From the NCBI RefSeq assembly GCF_007747995.1, contig NZ_CP036276.1:7244001-7308000 (forward strand): DNA of 64,000 nt, given 5' to 3'. The stretch is from Symmachiella dynata. Lineage in GTDB: Bacteria > Planctomycetota > Planctomycetia > Planctomycetales > Planctomycetaceae. Of this stretch, positions 51,242 through 59,605 are shown piece by piece; positions within the stretch are counted from its first letter, which is position 1; the number at the start of each line of letters is the position of its first letter. Both the position numbers and the translations under genes were made by a program. The notes beneath the pieces were generated by a model that had not been told where the DNA came from, made no database searches, and saw nothing but the letters and a program-made list of their open reading frames with translations.

Positions 51242-52537
51242 ATGTCTATTTTTAATCGTCTTGAATCGAACGTACGAGGCTACTGCCGCTCGTTTCCCAC
51301 GACTTTTACGACCGCTCAAAACGCAACACTCACCGATGAGAACGGGCAGGATTTCATCGATTTTCTCGCCGGTGCGGGAACCCTAAACTACGGCCACAAC
51401 AATTCAGACATCAAAGACCCGCTCATCGAGTACCTGCAACGCGATGGCGTACTGCATGGACTCGACATGCACACCGACGCCAAGGCGCAATTTCTGGAAG
51501 CATTTGAAGAACACATTCTGTGGCCGCTGGAACTCGACTACAAAATTCAGTTCACCGGCCCAACCGGAACAAACGCCGTCGAGGCTGCCTTCAAACTGGC
51601 CCGCAAAGTGACCGGCCGGACGAATATCGTTTCCTTCACCAACGGTTTCCACGGAGTCAGCCTCGGCTCGGTAGCTGCCACGGGAAATAGCCATTTCCGA
51701 GACGCGGCGGGGACTCCGCTGAACAATGTGACGTTTATGCCGTTCGATGGCTACCTTGGCGAAGACGTCGATACGCTGGATTATTTCGAGCGGCTATTGC
51801 GCGACAGCAGCAGCGGTCTGGACCTGCCGGCGGCCGTCGTTGTCGAAACCGTCCAGGGCGAAGGGGGCGTGAATGTCGCAAGCGTCGAGTGGTTGCAAAA
51901 GCTCGAAGAATTGTGCCATGAATTTGAAATACTTCTAATCGTCGACGACATCCAAGTCGGCTGCGGGCGAACGGGAACGTTCTTCAGTTTTGAAGAAGCC
52001 GGGATTGTGCCCGACATCGTGACGCTCTCTAAATCGCTCAGCGCCTATGGATTGCCCATGTCGTTGGTTCTGATGAAATCGGAACTCGACGAGTGGAAAC
52101 CGGGCGAACACAACGGCACGTTTCGCGGCAACAACCTGGCGTTCGTATCGGCCAAAGCAGCCATCGACCTGTATTGGCAAGATTATTCCATGACACGGTC
52201 GGTAAAACGCAAAGGGGCACTGATCGAGAAACGCTTGCAAGAGATTGCCGAAGACATCAATGATGTCGAACTGGAAGTCCGCGGGCGGGGGATGATCTGG
52301 GGCTTGGCCTGCCGGGAGTGCCCCGAACTGATGGAACTGGTCAGTGCTGCCGCGTTCAAACGCGGATTGATCATCGAAACCAGTGGCACGGACAGCCACG
52401 TTCTGAAGTGCTTACCACCGCTGACCATTGACGATGATCAACTGATCAGCGGACTGGAGACGATTACCGAAAGTTTCGCAGCCGTCCTCAATGATGCAGA
52501 GGCCATGAAGTCACTCGGCCTTGCCCACGCCAACTGA
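51242..52537 (+). CDS. ectB: L-2,4-diaminobutyrate aminotransferase
   Basis: A 431-residue class III PLP aminotransferase with all EctB features: FNRLESNVRGYCRSFPTTF at the start, FIDFLAGAGTLNYGHNN, GPTGTNAVEAAFKLARK, FHGVSLGSVAATGN, IVDDIQVGCGRTGTFFSFE and the PLP-lysine segment TLSKSLSAYGLPMSLVL. It converts L-aspartate beta-semialdehyde plus glutamate to L-2,4-diaminobutyrate. It sits between ectA and ectC with 23- and 38-bp gaps. The length is normal for the family. No dedicated aspartokinase (ask_ect) is present in the cluster. Confidence 0.96.
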   Translation: MSIFNRLESNVRGYCRSFPTTFTTAQNATLTDENGQDFIDFLAGAGTLNYGHNNSDIKDPLIEYLQRDGVLHGLDMHTDAKAQFLEAFEEHILWPLELDYKIQFTGPTGTNAVEAAFKLARKVTGRTNIVSFTNGFHGVSLGSVAATGNSHFRDAAGTPLNNVTFMPFDGYLGEDVDTLDYFERLLRDSSSGLDLPAAVVVETVQGEGGVNVASVEWLQKLEELCHEFEILLIVDDIQVGCGRTGTFFSFEEAGIVPDIVTLSKSLSAYGLPMSLVLMKSELDEWKPGEHNGTFRGNNLAFVSAKAAIDLYWQDYSMTRSVKRKGALIEKRLQEIAEDINDVELEVRGRGMIWGLACRECPELMELVSAAAFKRGLIIETSGTDSHVLKCLPPLTIDDDQLISGLETITESFAAVLNDAEAMKSLGLAHAN

Positions 52538-52575
52538 TTTGATTTTTTGATACTACTCATCCGGAATTTGCAAGA

Positions 52576-52971
52576 ATGATCGTAAAGAACTTAAACGAGA
52601 TTATCGGCACCGAACGTGATGTCCACGGCGAGACATGGAACAGCCGCCGACTGTTGCTGGCCGGGGAAAACATGGGTTTCTCGATGCACGACACGTTGAT
52701 CCACGCCGGCACTGAAACCACGATGTGCTATGAAAATCACCTAGAAGCAGTCTACACCATCGAGGGCGAGGGAGAAATCCAAGTGCTGCCGGACGGGCCG
52801 ACCTATCCGATTGGTCCCGGTACACTGTACGCGCTGAACGAAAACGACCGCCATTGCCTCCGCGCAAAAACGCAATTGCGGATGGTGTGCGTTTTCAATC
52901 CACCGGTGACCGGCCGCGAAGTCCACAACGCCAATGGAGCCTACCCTGCGGCGACTGTGGCGGAAACTTGA
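52576..52971 (+). CDS. ectC: Ectoine synthase
   Basis: A 131-residue cupin-fold protein: MIVKNLNEIIGTERDVHGET, WNSRRLLLAGENMGFSMHDT, TTMCYENHLEAVYTIEGEGE, IGPGTLYALNENDRHCLRA, MVCVFNPPVTGREVHNANG. These are EctC signatures, including the metal-binding residues in the cupin strands. It closes N-gamma-acetyl-diaminobutyrate to ectoine. It is followed by 234 bp without a gene before ectD, so ectD may have its own promoter. Confidence 0.96.
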   Translation: MIVKNLNEIIGTERDVHGETWNSRRLLLAGENMGFSMHDTLIHAGTETTMCYENHLEAVYTIEGEGEIQVLPDGPTYPIGPGTLYALNENDRHCLRAKTQLRMVCVFNPPVTGREVHNANGAYPAATVAET

Positions 52972-53205
52972 GACGAGTCGTCGTTGCGCGCCAGAGAGCA
53001 TCTATCAAACTGGCGGCAAAGTCGCGCCCGGCCAAACCATAACCACAGCCACAGCCAGATTTCCACCGAAGCGAAAAAGGGCCCTGTCCTTCTTTCTGCA
53101 TTTTTTCGTGTGTGCCGTCTCTTTCGTAGCCCTTAAATTTTTCTAAGGAAACCGAAAGCTTGTACGTCACGCAAAGATTTTGAAGGTTAGTAAATACGAT
53201 TCCCC

Positions 53206-54156
53206 ATGGAGACAACACCCCCACACAGCATCGATGCGCGGGAAGACTGTTATCCGTCAAGGGTCCAACCCGAACCGGAATTCCTGAAACGATGCGACCC
53301 GATCGTCTACAACCATGAAGCTCCAGGACCGCTCTCCGCGGCACAACTCAGCCAGTTTGAGCGCGATGGGTTTCTGATCCTGCCCGCTTTTTTTCCGGAA
53401 GCAGACATCGCCACCTATAAGGAAGAAATCCAAAGGCTCGGCGCATCTGATGAAATTCAACAGCGTCCGGAATCGATTCTGGAACCGGACCATTGCGAGT
53501 TGCGTTCACTATTTTCCGTGCATAAACCAGAAATCAGCCCCTGTTTTTCTGAGGTGGCTGCGGATCCGCGGATTGCCGGTATGGCGGCACAAATCCTTGA
53601 CGACGATGTGTATATTCATCAATCACGCGTCAACTTAAAACCGGGATTCGCCGGCAAAGAATTCTACTGGCATTCGGATTTCGAAACGTGGCACGTCGAG
53701 GATGGAATGCCGCGCATGCGAGCGGTCAGTTGCTCGCTGCTATTGACCGAGAACTACGAATTCAACGGTCCGCTCATGTTGATTCCTGGTTCGCACTGCC
53801 AATTCGTAGCGTGCGTGGGTGAGACGCCCGACGACCACTATCAAAAGTCGCTGCGGCGACAGGAATATGGCGTTCCAGACCAAGATTCGCTCGCGCGACT
53901 GGCCGAAGATGGCGGGATTGTCAACGTGGTGGGCCCGCCCGGCACGATTGTGTTGTTTGACTGCAACACGATGCACGGCTCGAATGGGAATATCACGCCG
54001 TTTCCGCGATCCAATTTGTTTTTTGTCTACAACAGCCTCAAAAATCGTCTCGTCGAACCGTTTTGCAGCAAAAAACCTCGCCCCGAATTTATCGCCAATC
54101 GCACCGCAGTTGCGCCGTTGACCATGCGAGAACTGAACGTCCAATCCCACGCTTGA
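53206..54156 (+). CDS. ectD: Ectoine hydroxylase
   Basis: A 316-residue Fe(II)/2-oxoglutarate dioxygenase. The EctD signature FYWHSDFETWHVEDGMPR begins at about residue 153 and carries the iron ligands His156 and Asp158. The distal ligand is His257 in TMHGSNGN, and PRSN supplies the 2-oxoglutarate arginine. It converts ectoine to 5-hydroxyectoine. It is separated from ectC by 234 bp and followed closely by a small gene of unknown function. The length and motifs are normal for the family. Confidence 0.95.
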   Translation: METTPPHSIDAREDCYPSRVQPEPEFLKRCDPIVYNHEAPGPLSAAQLSQFERDGFLILPAFFPEADIATYKEEIQRLGASDEIQQRPESILEPDHCELRSLFSVHKPEISPCFSEVAADPRIAGMAAQILDDDVYIHQSRVNLKPGFAGKEFYWHSDFETWHVEDGMPRMRAVSCSLLLTENYEFNGPLMLIPGSHCQFVACVGETPDDHYQKSLRRQEYGVPDQDSLARLAEDGGIVNVVGPPGTIVLFDCNTMHGSNGNITPFPRSNLFFVYNSLKNRLVEPFCSKKPRPEFIANRTAVAPLTMRELNVQSHA

Positions 54157-54174
54157 TGAGAGAGAGGGCCCGTG

Positions 54175-54474
54175 ATGCTCGAAGAACTACAAACCATTCG
54201 CACGGCGGCGCAATTGTTATCGGTCCGCGAACCAGCGTTGGCCGAGCCATTGCTCGACGCATCTGCTACGATCTGGAAACAGATGTACGAACTCAACGAC
54301 TGGCCGGCCGATCTAGCAGCAAGTGCCCTGCTATTGGCGAAGCAACTCAGTTCCACCGAGCACGATGTCGAAGGTACCGTCACGGCAATGGACCAAACAA
54401 CGGCAACTGCGATGGCTAAGGCAATTATGGATTTCGCTAACGAGTTCGAAACCAAGAGCGGAGCGCTGGTCTAA
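54175..54474 (+). CDS. Small helical protein in the ectoine cluster, unknown function
   Basis: A 99-residue protein from the ATG with an AGAGAGGG site upstream, 18 bp after ectD. It ends 3 bp before the ectoine-hydrolase-like gene, so it is translated from the same mRNA. The composition is almost wholly alpha-helical (LEELQTIRTAAQLLSVREPA, AKAIMDFANEFETKSGALV) and no known motif is present. It is not an enzyme by size. A regulatory or scaffolding role in the ectoine pathway is conceivable but is only inferred from position. Confidence 0.7.
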   Translation: MLEELQTIRTAAQLLSVREPALAEPLLDASATIWKQMYELNDWPADLAASALLLAKQLSSTEHDVEGTVTAMDQTTATAMAKAIMDFANEFETKSGALV

Positions 54475-54477
54475 ACG

Positions 54478-55641
54478 ATGAGACAACGCGACGACTTATC
54501 TTTTCCAATGCACGAATATGCACGGCGCATGCAGGCTCTCCGCGAACGAATGGCGGAACGGGGCCTCGACGCGGTGTTGATCACAACGCCGGAGAACATC
54601 TGCTATCTCACCGGTTTTGAAAGCCAAGGGCACTTTTCATTTTGCGCGCTGATCGTGCCGCTTGAAGGGGAACCGATCATGGTTCCCCGTCGACTGGAAG
54701 ACAGCGGCGTGCAGGCCCGTACCTGGGTTTCGATTAGCTGCCCTTACGAAGAGGTGGAAGATCCAATCCAAAAGGTGCGCGATACGCTGCGTTTGTACGA
54801 CTTGAGCGACAACCGCATCGGCTTTGAAAAAGATTGTTGGTTTTTCACCGCCGTGCAACAAGAGCGGCTGTTTGCTCTGTCGCACGAAACGTCGTTTGTC
54901 GACTGCGCGGGGATTGTCGAAGCGGGGCGATTGATCAAGTCGGATCTGGAAATCGAAATGATCCGCAGTGCAGCCCGTGTTGCAGAAGCGGGTATGCAGG
55001 CGGGCATCGAAGCGGTCCAAGAAGGAGCCACGGAAAATGACGTGGCGGCCGACATTCATTTTGCCATGTTCAAAGCCGGAGGAGAATGGCCGGCGATTTC
55101 GCCCTTTGTCGCCACCGGTCATCGCGGGTCGATCGGCCACCAAACCTGGGCGGGCGACATCATCAAGAAGAATGAATGCGTCTTTTTAGAAGTCGGTGGC
55201 TGCCTCAAGCGGTACCATGCAGCCATGATGCGGACCTGTTTTGTCGGTCAGCCCGACCAGCAAATCATCGATGCGATCAAGACCGTTCAAGAAGCAGTCG
55301 ACGCCTCAATCGCAATGATCAAGCCCGGGATTCGCCTTGGAGAAGTCGATGCGGTGAGCCGCAAGATCATCGCCCGCGCAGCTCCGAATTTTGGCGGCAT
55401 GCAAGTCACACGATCGGCCTATTCGATCGGGATCGCGTTTGCTCCGGATTGGGGTGAGGGTCATATCATGAGCATTCGCCACCGTGATCCGCGGGTCTTG
55501 CAGCCGAACATGACGTTCCACAACATTCCCTGGGTCCAAATCCCAGGAAAAGGGGGCATCGGCCTTTCGGAAACCATTCGTGTCACCGAAGATGGTTGCG
55601 AAGTCATTACGCAATTACCGCGTCAGCTTTACATCAAGTAA
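54478..55641 (+). CDS. doeA: Ectoine hydrolase-like M24 protein
   Basis: A 387-residue creatinase/Xaa-Pro-peptidase-fold protein (N-terminal about 140 residues plus a pita-bread domain). The normal M24 metal ligands are replaced: LEVGGCLKRYHAAMMRTC instead of the D-x-G and DxTR pattern. This replacement, and the late GLSETIRVTEDG segment, are typical of DoeA/EutD ectoine hydrolases, which open the ectoine ring to acetyl-diaminobutyrate. The start is ATG, 3 bp after the small gene. In Halomonas and Ruegeria it works with the deacetylase DoeB/EutE, but no such gene is seen in this window. A TRAP transporter follows 88 bp downstream. Confidence 0.85.
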   Translation: MRQRDDLSFPMHEYARRMQALRERMAERGLDAVLITTPENICYLTGFESQGHFSFCALIVPLEGEPIMVPRRLEDSGVQARTWVSISCPYEEVEDPIQKVRDTLRLYDLSDNRIGFEKDCWFFTAVQQERLFALSHETSFVDCAGIVEAGRLIKSDLEIEMIRSAARVAEAGMQAGIEAVQEGATENDVAADIHFAMFKAGGEWPAISPFVATGHRGSIGHQTWAGDIIKKNECVFLEVGGCLKRYHAAMMRTCFVGQPDQQIIDAIKTVQEAVDASIAMIKPGIRLGEVDAVSRKIIARAAPNFGGMQVTRSAYSIGIAFAPDWGEGHIMSIRHRDPRVLQPNMTFHNIPWVQIPGKGGIGLSETIRVTEDGCEVITQLPRQLYIK

Positions 55642-55729
55642 CGACCAATATCGGATCTCAAGTTGAGCGGGAGCGGCGAGCATTCATGGAGAGACAACCA
55701 AGACCGGCCGACCGGGGGAGAGGAACGCG

Positions 55730-56269
55730 ATGGCCTTTTTGACACGGCTGTTCGGCGGGATTCAACGCATCGAAGAGATACTCCTGGGCTGGTCGATCAT
55801 CGCGATTGCCGCATTGACAATCAGCAATGTCTTCTGCCGCGCCGTTTTGCAGTTCAGTCTGCCGTTCACGGGAGAATTGTCACAATTCTTCATGATCATG
55901 GTCACATTTGTTGGCCTTAGTTATGCGGCCAGCCGCGGTCGGCATATCCGTATGACGGCCCTCTATGACCAATTCACCCCGCGCGGGCGAAAGGTGCTGA
56001 TGATCATCATCAGCGCCTCGACAGCCGCCCTGATGCTGGTTCTTGCTTGGTATTCTTTCCAATACATTGATACCGTGAGGTTTTTAGAAAGCGTCTCGCC
56101 TGTTTTGCAGGTTCCGTTGTATCTGGTTTATATGCTGGTCCCGCTGGGATTGATTTCGGCTGCGATACAATATGCACTCACAACCGTACGCAACGTCATG
56201 TCACCCGACGTCTATATTTCATTCGACGTGAAAGACGAATACGAACAACCCCTCGACGGGGAAATCTAA
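55730..56269 (+). CDS. TRAP transporter small permease (DctQ/TeaB type)
   Basis: A 179-residue protein with four membrane segments (LLGWSIIAIAALTISNVFCR, FTGELSQFFMIMVTFVGLSY, VLMIIISASTAALMLVLAWY, LYLVYMLVPLGLISAAIQYA). GRHIRMTALYD matches the DctQ loop motif. A GGAG site precedes the ATG. It is the first of three TRAP genes directly after the ectoine hydrolase-like gene. Position suggests an ectoine/hydroxyectoine uptake system of the TeaABC/UehABC type, an inference from context. Confidence 0.88.
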   Translation: MAFLTRLFGGIQRIEEILLGWSIIAIAALTISNVFCRAVLQFSLPFTGELSQFFMIMVTFVGLSYAASRGRHIRMTALYDQFTPRGRKVLMIIISASTAALMLVLAWYSFQYIDTVRFLESVSPVLQVPLYLVYMLVPLGLISAAIQYALTTVRNVMSPDVYISFDVKDEYEQPLDGEI

Positions 56270-56297
56270 CGCGGCCCGACTGAGGCGGAGAGAATTC

Positions 56298-57587
56298 GTG
56301 GAAGCGTTACTGATTATCGGAATCATGCTCGTACTGCTGATGCTGGGCTATCCGATGAAGGTCCCCCTGTTGGCGGCGGCGTTGGCCGTCTTGTGGGTCT
56401 TTCATCCGGATGTCACCCCAGCGGTGCTCGTGCAACAGATGATCGGCGGCATAAAGCCGGCGGCGCTGATTGCCGTACCGATGTTTATTTTTGCAGCCGA
56501 CATCATGACACGGGGGCATTCCGCGCAGCGATTGCTCGACATGGTGATGGCCTATTGCGGACACCTTCGGGGCGGCCTGCCCATCGCCAGTGCGGTGAGC
56601 TGTACGTTATTCGGAGCCATGTCGGGTTCGACGCAAGCCACCGTCGTTGCTATCGGCGGTCCATTGCGGCCGCGACTTCTCCAAGCCGGTTATTCCGATG
56701 CGTTCACCACCGCCCTGATCATCAATGCCAGCGACATCGCCCTGTTGATTCCCCCCAGCATCGGCATGATTGTTTACGGCGTGGTCTCCGGCACGTCGAT
56801 TGGCGAACTGTTTATCGCAGGCGTGGGTCCCGGTTTGATGATCCTGGGCATGTTCTGTGTTTATTGCTGGATCGCCTCAGTACGCATGAACATCCCGCGT
56901 CAACCGAAAGCGGATTCCGCCACACGCTGGAAATCGGTTCGCGGGGCACTGTTTCCGCTGGGATTTCCCGTCATCGTGATCGGTGGAATCTATTCAGGAT
57001 TCTTCAGCCCCACCGAAGCGGCCGCTGTCTCGGTGTTGTATGCCGTGATTTTAGAGATTGCCGTTTTCCGCGAATTGTCGCTGCGAGATCTGCCGGACAT
57101 TGCCCTCTCGACCGGGGTCGTCACCGCTGTTGTGTTTGTCTTGGTCGGTGCGGGCGCCGCTTTCAGTTGGGTCATCTCCTTTGCCCAGTTGCCCGATGCA
57201 TTGATCAACGATTGGTTGGGCTTATCAGCGGCCTCGGGATATTGGACGATTATGCTCACAATCGCCGCCGCGTTTTTCATCGGATGCATGTTCGTCGACC
57301 CCATCGTTGTGATTTTAATTTTGACGCCGATCTTTCATCCGGTTGCCGCAGCAGCGGGGATTGACCCGGTCTTGGTGGGAATCGTGGTGACTTTGCAAGT
57401 GGCAATCGGTTCTGCGACGCCACCGTTCGGCTGCGATATCTTCACAGCAATCGCCGTGTTTCGCCGCCCGTACTGGGAGGTCATTCGCGGGACACCGCCG
57501 TTTATCGCGATCCTGTTGTTGGCCGCCGTTCTATTAATCGCGTTTCCCGGGATTTCCCTGTTTCTCCGCGATCTGGCGTTTGGGTGA
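56298..57587 (+). CDS. TRAP transporter large permease (DctM/TeaC type)
   Basis: A 429-residue membrane protein with a GTG start, preceded by GGCGGAG. Landmarks of DctM-type subunits: VPMFIFAADIMTRGHSAQRL, GLPIASAVSCTLFGAMSGST, INASDIALLIPPSIGMIVYG, GFFSPTEAAAVSVLYAV and the late ATPPFGCDIF motif. It carries the substrate with Na+. It starts 28 bp after the small permease gene, and its stop overlaps the start of the binding-protein gene. The substrate is inferred as ectoine(s) from the cluster. Confidence 0.9.
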   Translation: MEALLIIGIMLVLLMLGYPMKVPLLAAALAVLWVFHPDVTPAVLVQQMIGGIKPAALIAVPMFIFAADIMTRGHSAQRLLDMVMAYCGHLRGGLPIASAVSCTLFGAMSGSTQATVVAIGGPLRPRLLQAGYSDAFTTALIINASDIALLIPPSIGMIVYGVVSGTSIGELFIAGVGPGLMILGMFCVYCWIASVRMNIPRQPKADSATRWKSVRGALFPLGFPVIVIGGIYSGFFSPTEAAAVSVLYAVILEIAVFRELSLRDLPDIALSTGVVTAVVFVLVGAGAAFSWVISFAQLPDALINDWLGLSAASGYWTIMLTIAAAFFIGCMFVDPIVVILILTPIFHPVAAAAGIDPVLVGIVVTLQVAIGSATPPFGCDIFTAIAVFRRPYWEVIRGTPPFIAILLLAAVLLIAFPGISLFLRDLAFG

Positions 57588-58660
57588 TGAACATGTCTGC
57601 AGCAAAATTGATCCGCGTCCGCTGGCTATTGGCAATCTTGCCGTGTGTGGCGATGCTCTGCTCATGCGGTCGGCCTGCTGCGGAGCAATCGTCCAAGCCG
57701 ATCCAATGGCGATTTGCCATCGAAGAAACGATTGGCAGCGTCCAGCATGAATATGCGCTCAAATTCAAAGAATTGATCGAGTCGCGTTCCCAAGGCGCGA
57801 TTGAAGTCACGATCTACCCCTACGGCACGCTCGGGACGTCGGACCAGATCACAGAGTTGGTCGACATGGGCGTTATTCAATTCGCGATGGCCTCCCCCGG
57901 TCATCTCGGAAAACTGATCCCTGAAGTGCAGGTGTTCCTGTTGCACTTTGTGTTTTCCGATGACGAGGAAATCAATAACCAAGTACTCAACGACAATCCG
58001 GAGTTGCGACGCACATTCGATGAACTGTATGCCCGCAAACGACTGAAGTTGTTGTCGATCTATTCCGAGGGTTGGCAGGTGTGGACCACCAAAAAACCGA
58101 TTCGCACTCCGGAGGATTTTCGCGGCGTGAAGATGCGGGTGATGACCTCGCCATTGCTGTTGGCCGCCTACGCCGCTTATGGAGCCAGCCCGACCCCCCT
58201 GCCCTATTCGGAAGTTTATTCCGCTTTGCAGTTGAACATGATTGACGGCCAGGAAAATCCGGTGTTTGCGATCCAGGAGATGAGCTTTTACGAAGTGACC
58301 GACTGGATGATCTTCGCCAAGCAATCCCCGTTCATCACAACCTCCGTCACCAACCTGGAATTTTTCCAAGGCTTACCCGCTGAGCAACAGGAACTGGTGT
58401 TGGAAACCGTCGATGAACTGAATGGTTATATTCTCGACGTCCAACGCGATTTTAACCGCGACCGGCTGGAATTGATCCGAGAGAACAAGCCCGGCCTCAA
58501 CATCGTGTCTGACTTAACCGCGGAACAACGCGAGGCATTCCGCGGTGCCAGCCAGTCAGTGCGAGAACAGTTTGTCGAGTTAGCCGGCCCCGAAGGTCAG
58601 CGACTGCTCGACGAACTCATCCGGGCCATCAAAGCCGCTGAAGCAAAGCGCGCTCAATAG
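57587..58660 (+). CDS. TRAP transporter substrate-binding protein (DctP), lipoprotein
   Basis: About 357 residues. The ATG at 57587 overlaps the stop of the DctM gene. A GTG one codon upstream is possible. The signal ends in a Cys-rich LAILPCVAMLCSCG lipobox, so the protein is membrane-anchored rather than free. DctP motifs include YPYGTLGTSDQITELVDMGV, TPEDFRGVKMRVMTSPLLLA and LNMIDGQENPVFAI. It should bind a zwitterionic or carboxylate solute and present it to the permeases. In the classic TeaA it is soluble, so the lipid anchor is a difference. Confidence 0.9.
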   Translation: MNMSAAKLIRVRWLLAILPCVAMLCSCGRPAAEQSSKPIQWRFAIEETIGSVQHEYALKFKELIESRSQGAIEVTIYPYGTLGTSDQITELVDMGVIQFAMASPGHLGKLIPEVQVFLLHFVFSDDEEINNQVLNDNPELRRTFDELYARKRLKLLSIYSEGWQVWTTKKPIRTPEDFRGVKMRVMTSPLLLAAYAAYGASPTPLPYSEVYSALQLNMIDGQENPVFAIQEMSFYEVTDWMIFAKQSPFITTSVTNLEFFQGLPAEQQELVLETVDELNGYILDVQRDFNRDRLELIRENKPGLNIVSDLTAEQREAFRGASQSVREQFVELAGPEGQRLLDELIRAIKAAEAKRAQ

Positions 58661-59012
58661 CTCTCCAGGGTGCGAACACAACTGGTGCACAAAACACCAA
58701 AGCGAGTCCGCGGATCAAAACGAGACACACTTGAGAGACTCTTTATTTTTTTTGAGTTTTTTATTGAGTCGTTTCCGGAGATTCTGCGTTGCCTATAAGC
58801 CGACGGCAAGGTAAAACACAAAGGCATCTCTCGATCATTCATATGGTCAGCTGCAACATTTCCGGCGTCATTCGTCGCCCAAGTATCGCCCCATCGTCTT
58901 AAGGGGTAAATAATTTTTGCCGACGTTCGTCGCCAGTCTTGCGTAAAGATTGTCGATCGTTTTCCTAGGCCCCATCTGATTAGGTCCGCCATCATCTTGG
59001 ACCGCAAAAACA
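58661..59012. other. Intergenic region before nrfH
   Basis: 352 bp with a T-rich run (about 58741-58770) flanked by short GAGTC-type repeats. It should hold the end of the TRAP operon and the nrfHA promoter. No gene or RNA was recognised. Confidence 0.4.
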
Positions 59013-59591
59013 ATGGCCCAATCCGATAAAGCTGTTCCCGAGGATTCCGCAGGCTCTCCCCAGGAGAAGACGCCACAGCCCGCCCGTAAACGGACCGCGT
59101 TCATCTTGGCTGTGCTGTTTATCGTTGGCCTGGGATTTCTTTCAGGGGTCGGCACATTTACGTTTGGATACGGTAAGGGAGCCAGTTACTTCAGTAACAA
59201 TCCCCAATCGTGCGCCAACTGCCACGTGATGCAAGACCATTTTGATTCCTGGCAGAAGAGCAGCCATCATCATGTCGCTGTCTGCAACGATTGCCATCTG
59301 CCGCACGAATTTCCCGGCAACTTGATCACAAAAGCAGACAATGGGTTTTTTCATTCGGTGGCATTCACGCTGCACGACTATCACGACCCGATCCAAACCA
59401 AACCCCGCAACCAAAAAGTCACGCAGAACGCCTGCATTAGTTGCCACGGCGACTTTGTGCATGCCCTGCTGCCACAGGCTGCGGGGGGCGAATCGCTCTC
59501 CTGTGTCCACTGCCATGCGGACGTCGGCCATGCATTTCGGCCGTATTCCACCGGCAGCCAACGCGAACCAGCTTCCGTAGAATCCCACTAA
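59013..59591 (+). CDS. nrfH: Cytochrome c nitrite reductase small subunit
   Basis: A 192-residue NapC/NirT-family protein with one N-terminal membrane helix (FILAVLFIVGLGFLSGVGTF) and four CxxCH hemes: CANCH, CNDCH, CISCH and CVHCH. The spacing and the YFSNNPQSCANCHVMQDHFD segment fit NrfH, which takes electrons from menaquinol to NrfA. An unusual HHH cluster (SSHHHVAV) sits between hemes 1 and 2. It is 14 bp upstream of nrfA. Confidence 0.93.
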   Translation: MAQSDKAVPEDSAGSPQEKTPQPARKRTAFILAVLFIVGLGFLSGVGTFTFGYGKGASYFSNNPQSCANCHVMQDHFDSWQKSSHHHVAVCNDCHLPHEFPGNLITKADNGFFHSVAFTLHDYHDPIQTKPRNQKVTQNACISCHGDFVHALLPQAAGGESLSCVHCHADVGHAFRPYSTGSQREPASVESH

Positions 59592-59605
59592 CAGGCCCAT
59601 GAACT

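Noticed and set aside
58741-58775. T-rich stretch with GAGTC repeats as a rho-independent terminator
   Set aside because: The stems are only four or five bases and the T-run lies in the loop region, so it does not form a convincing terminator.
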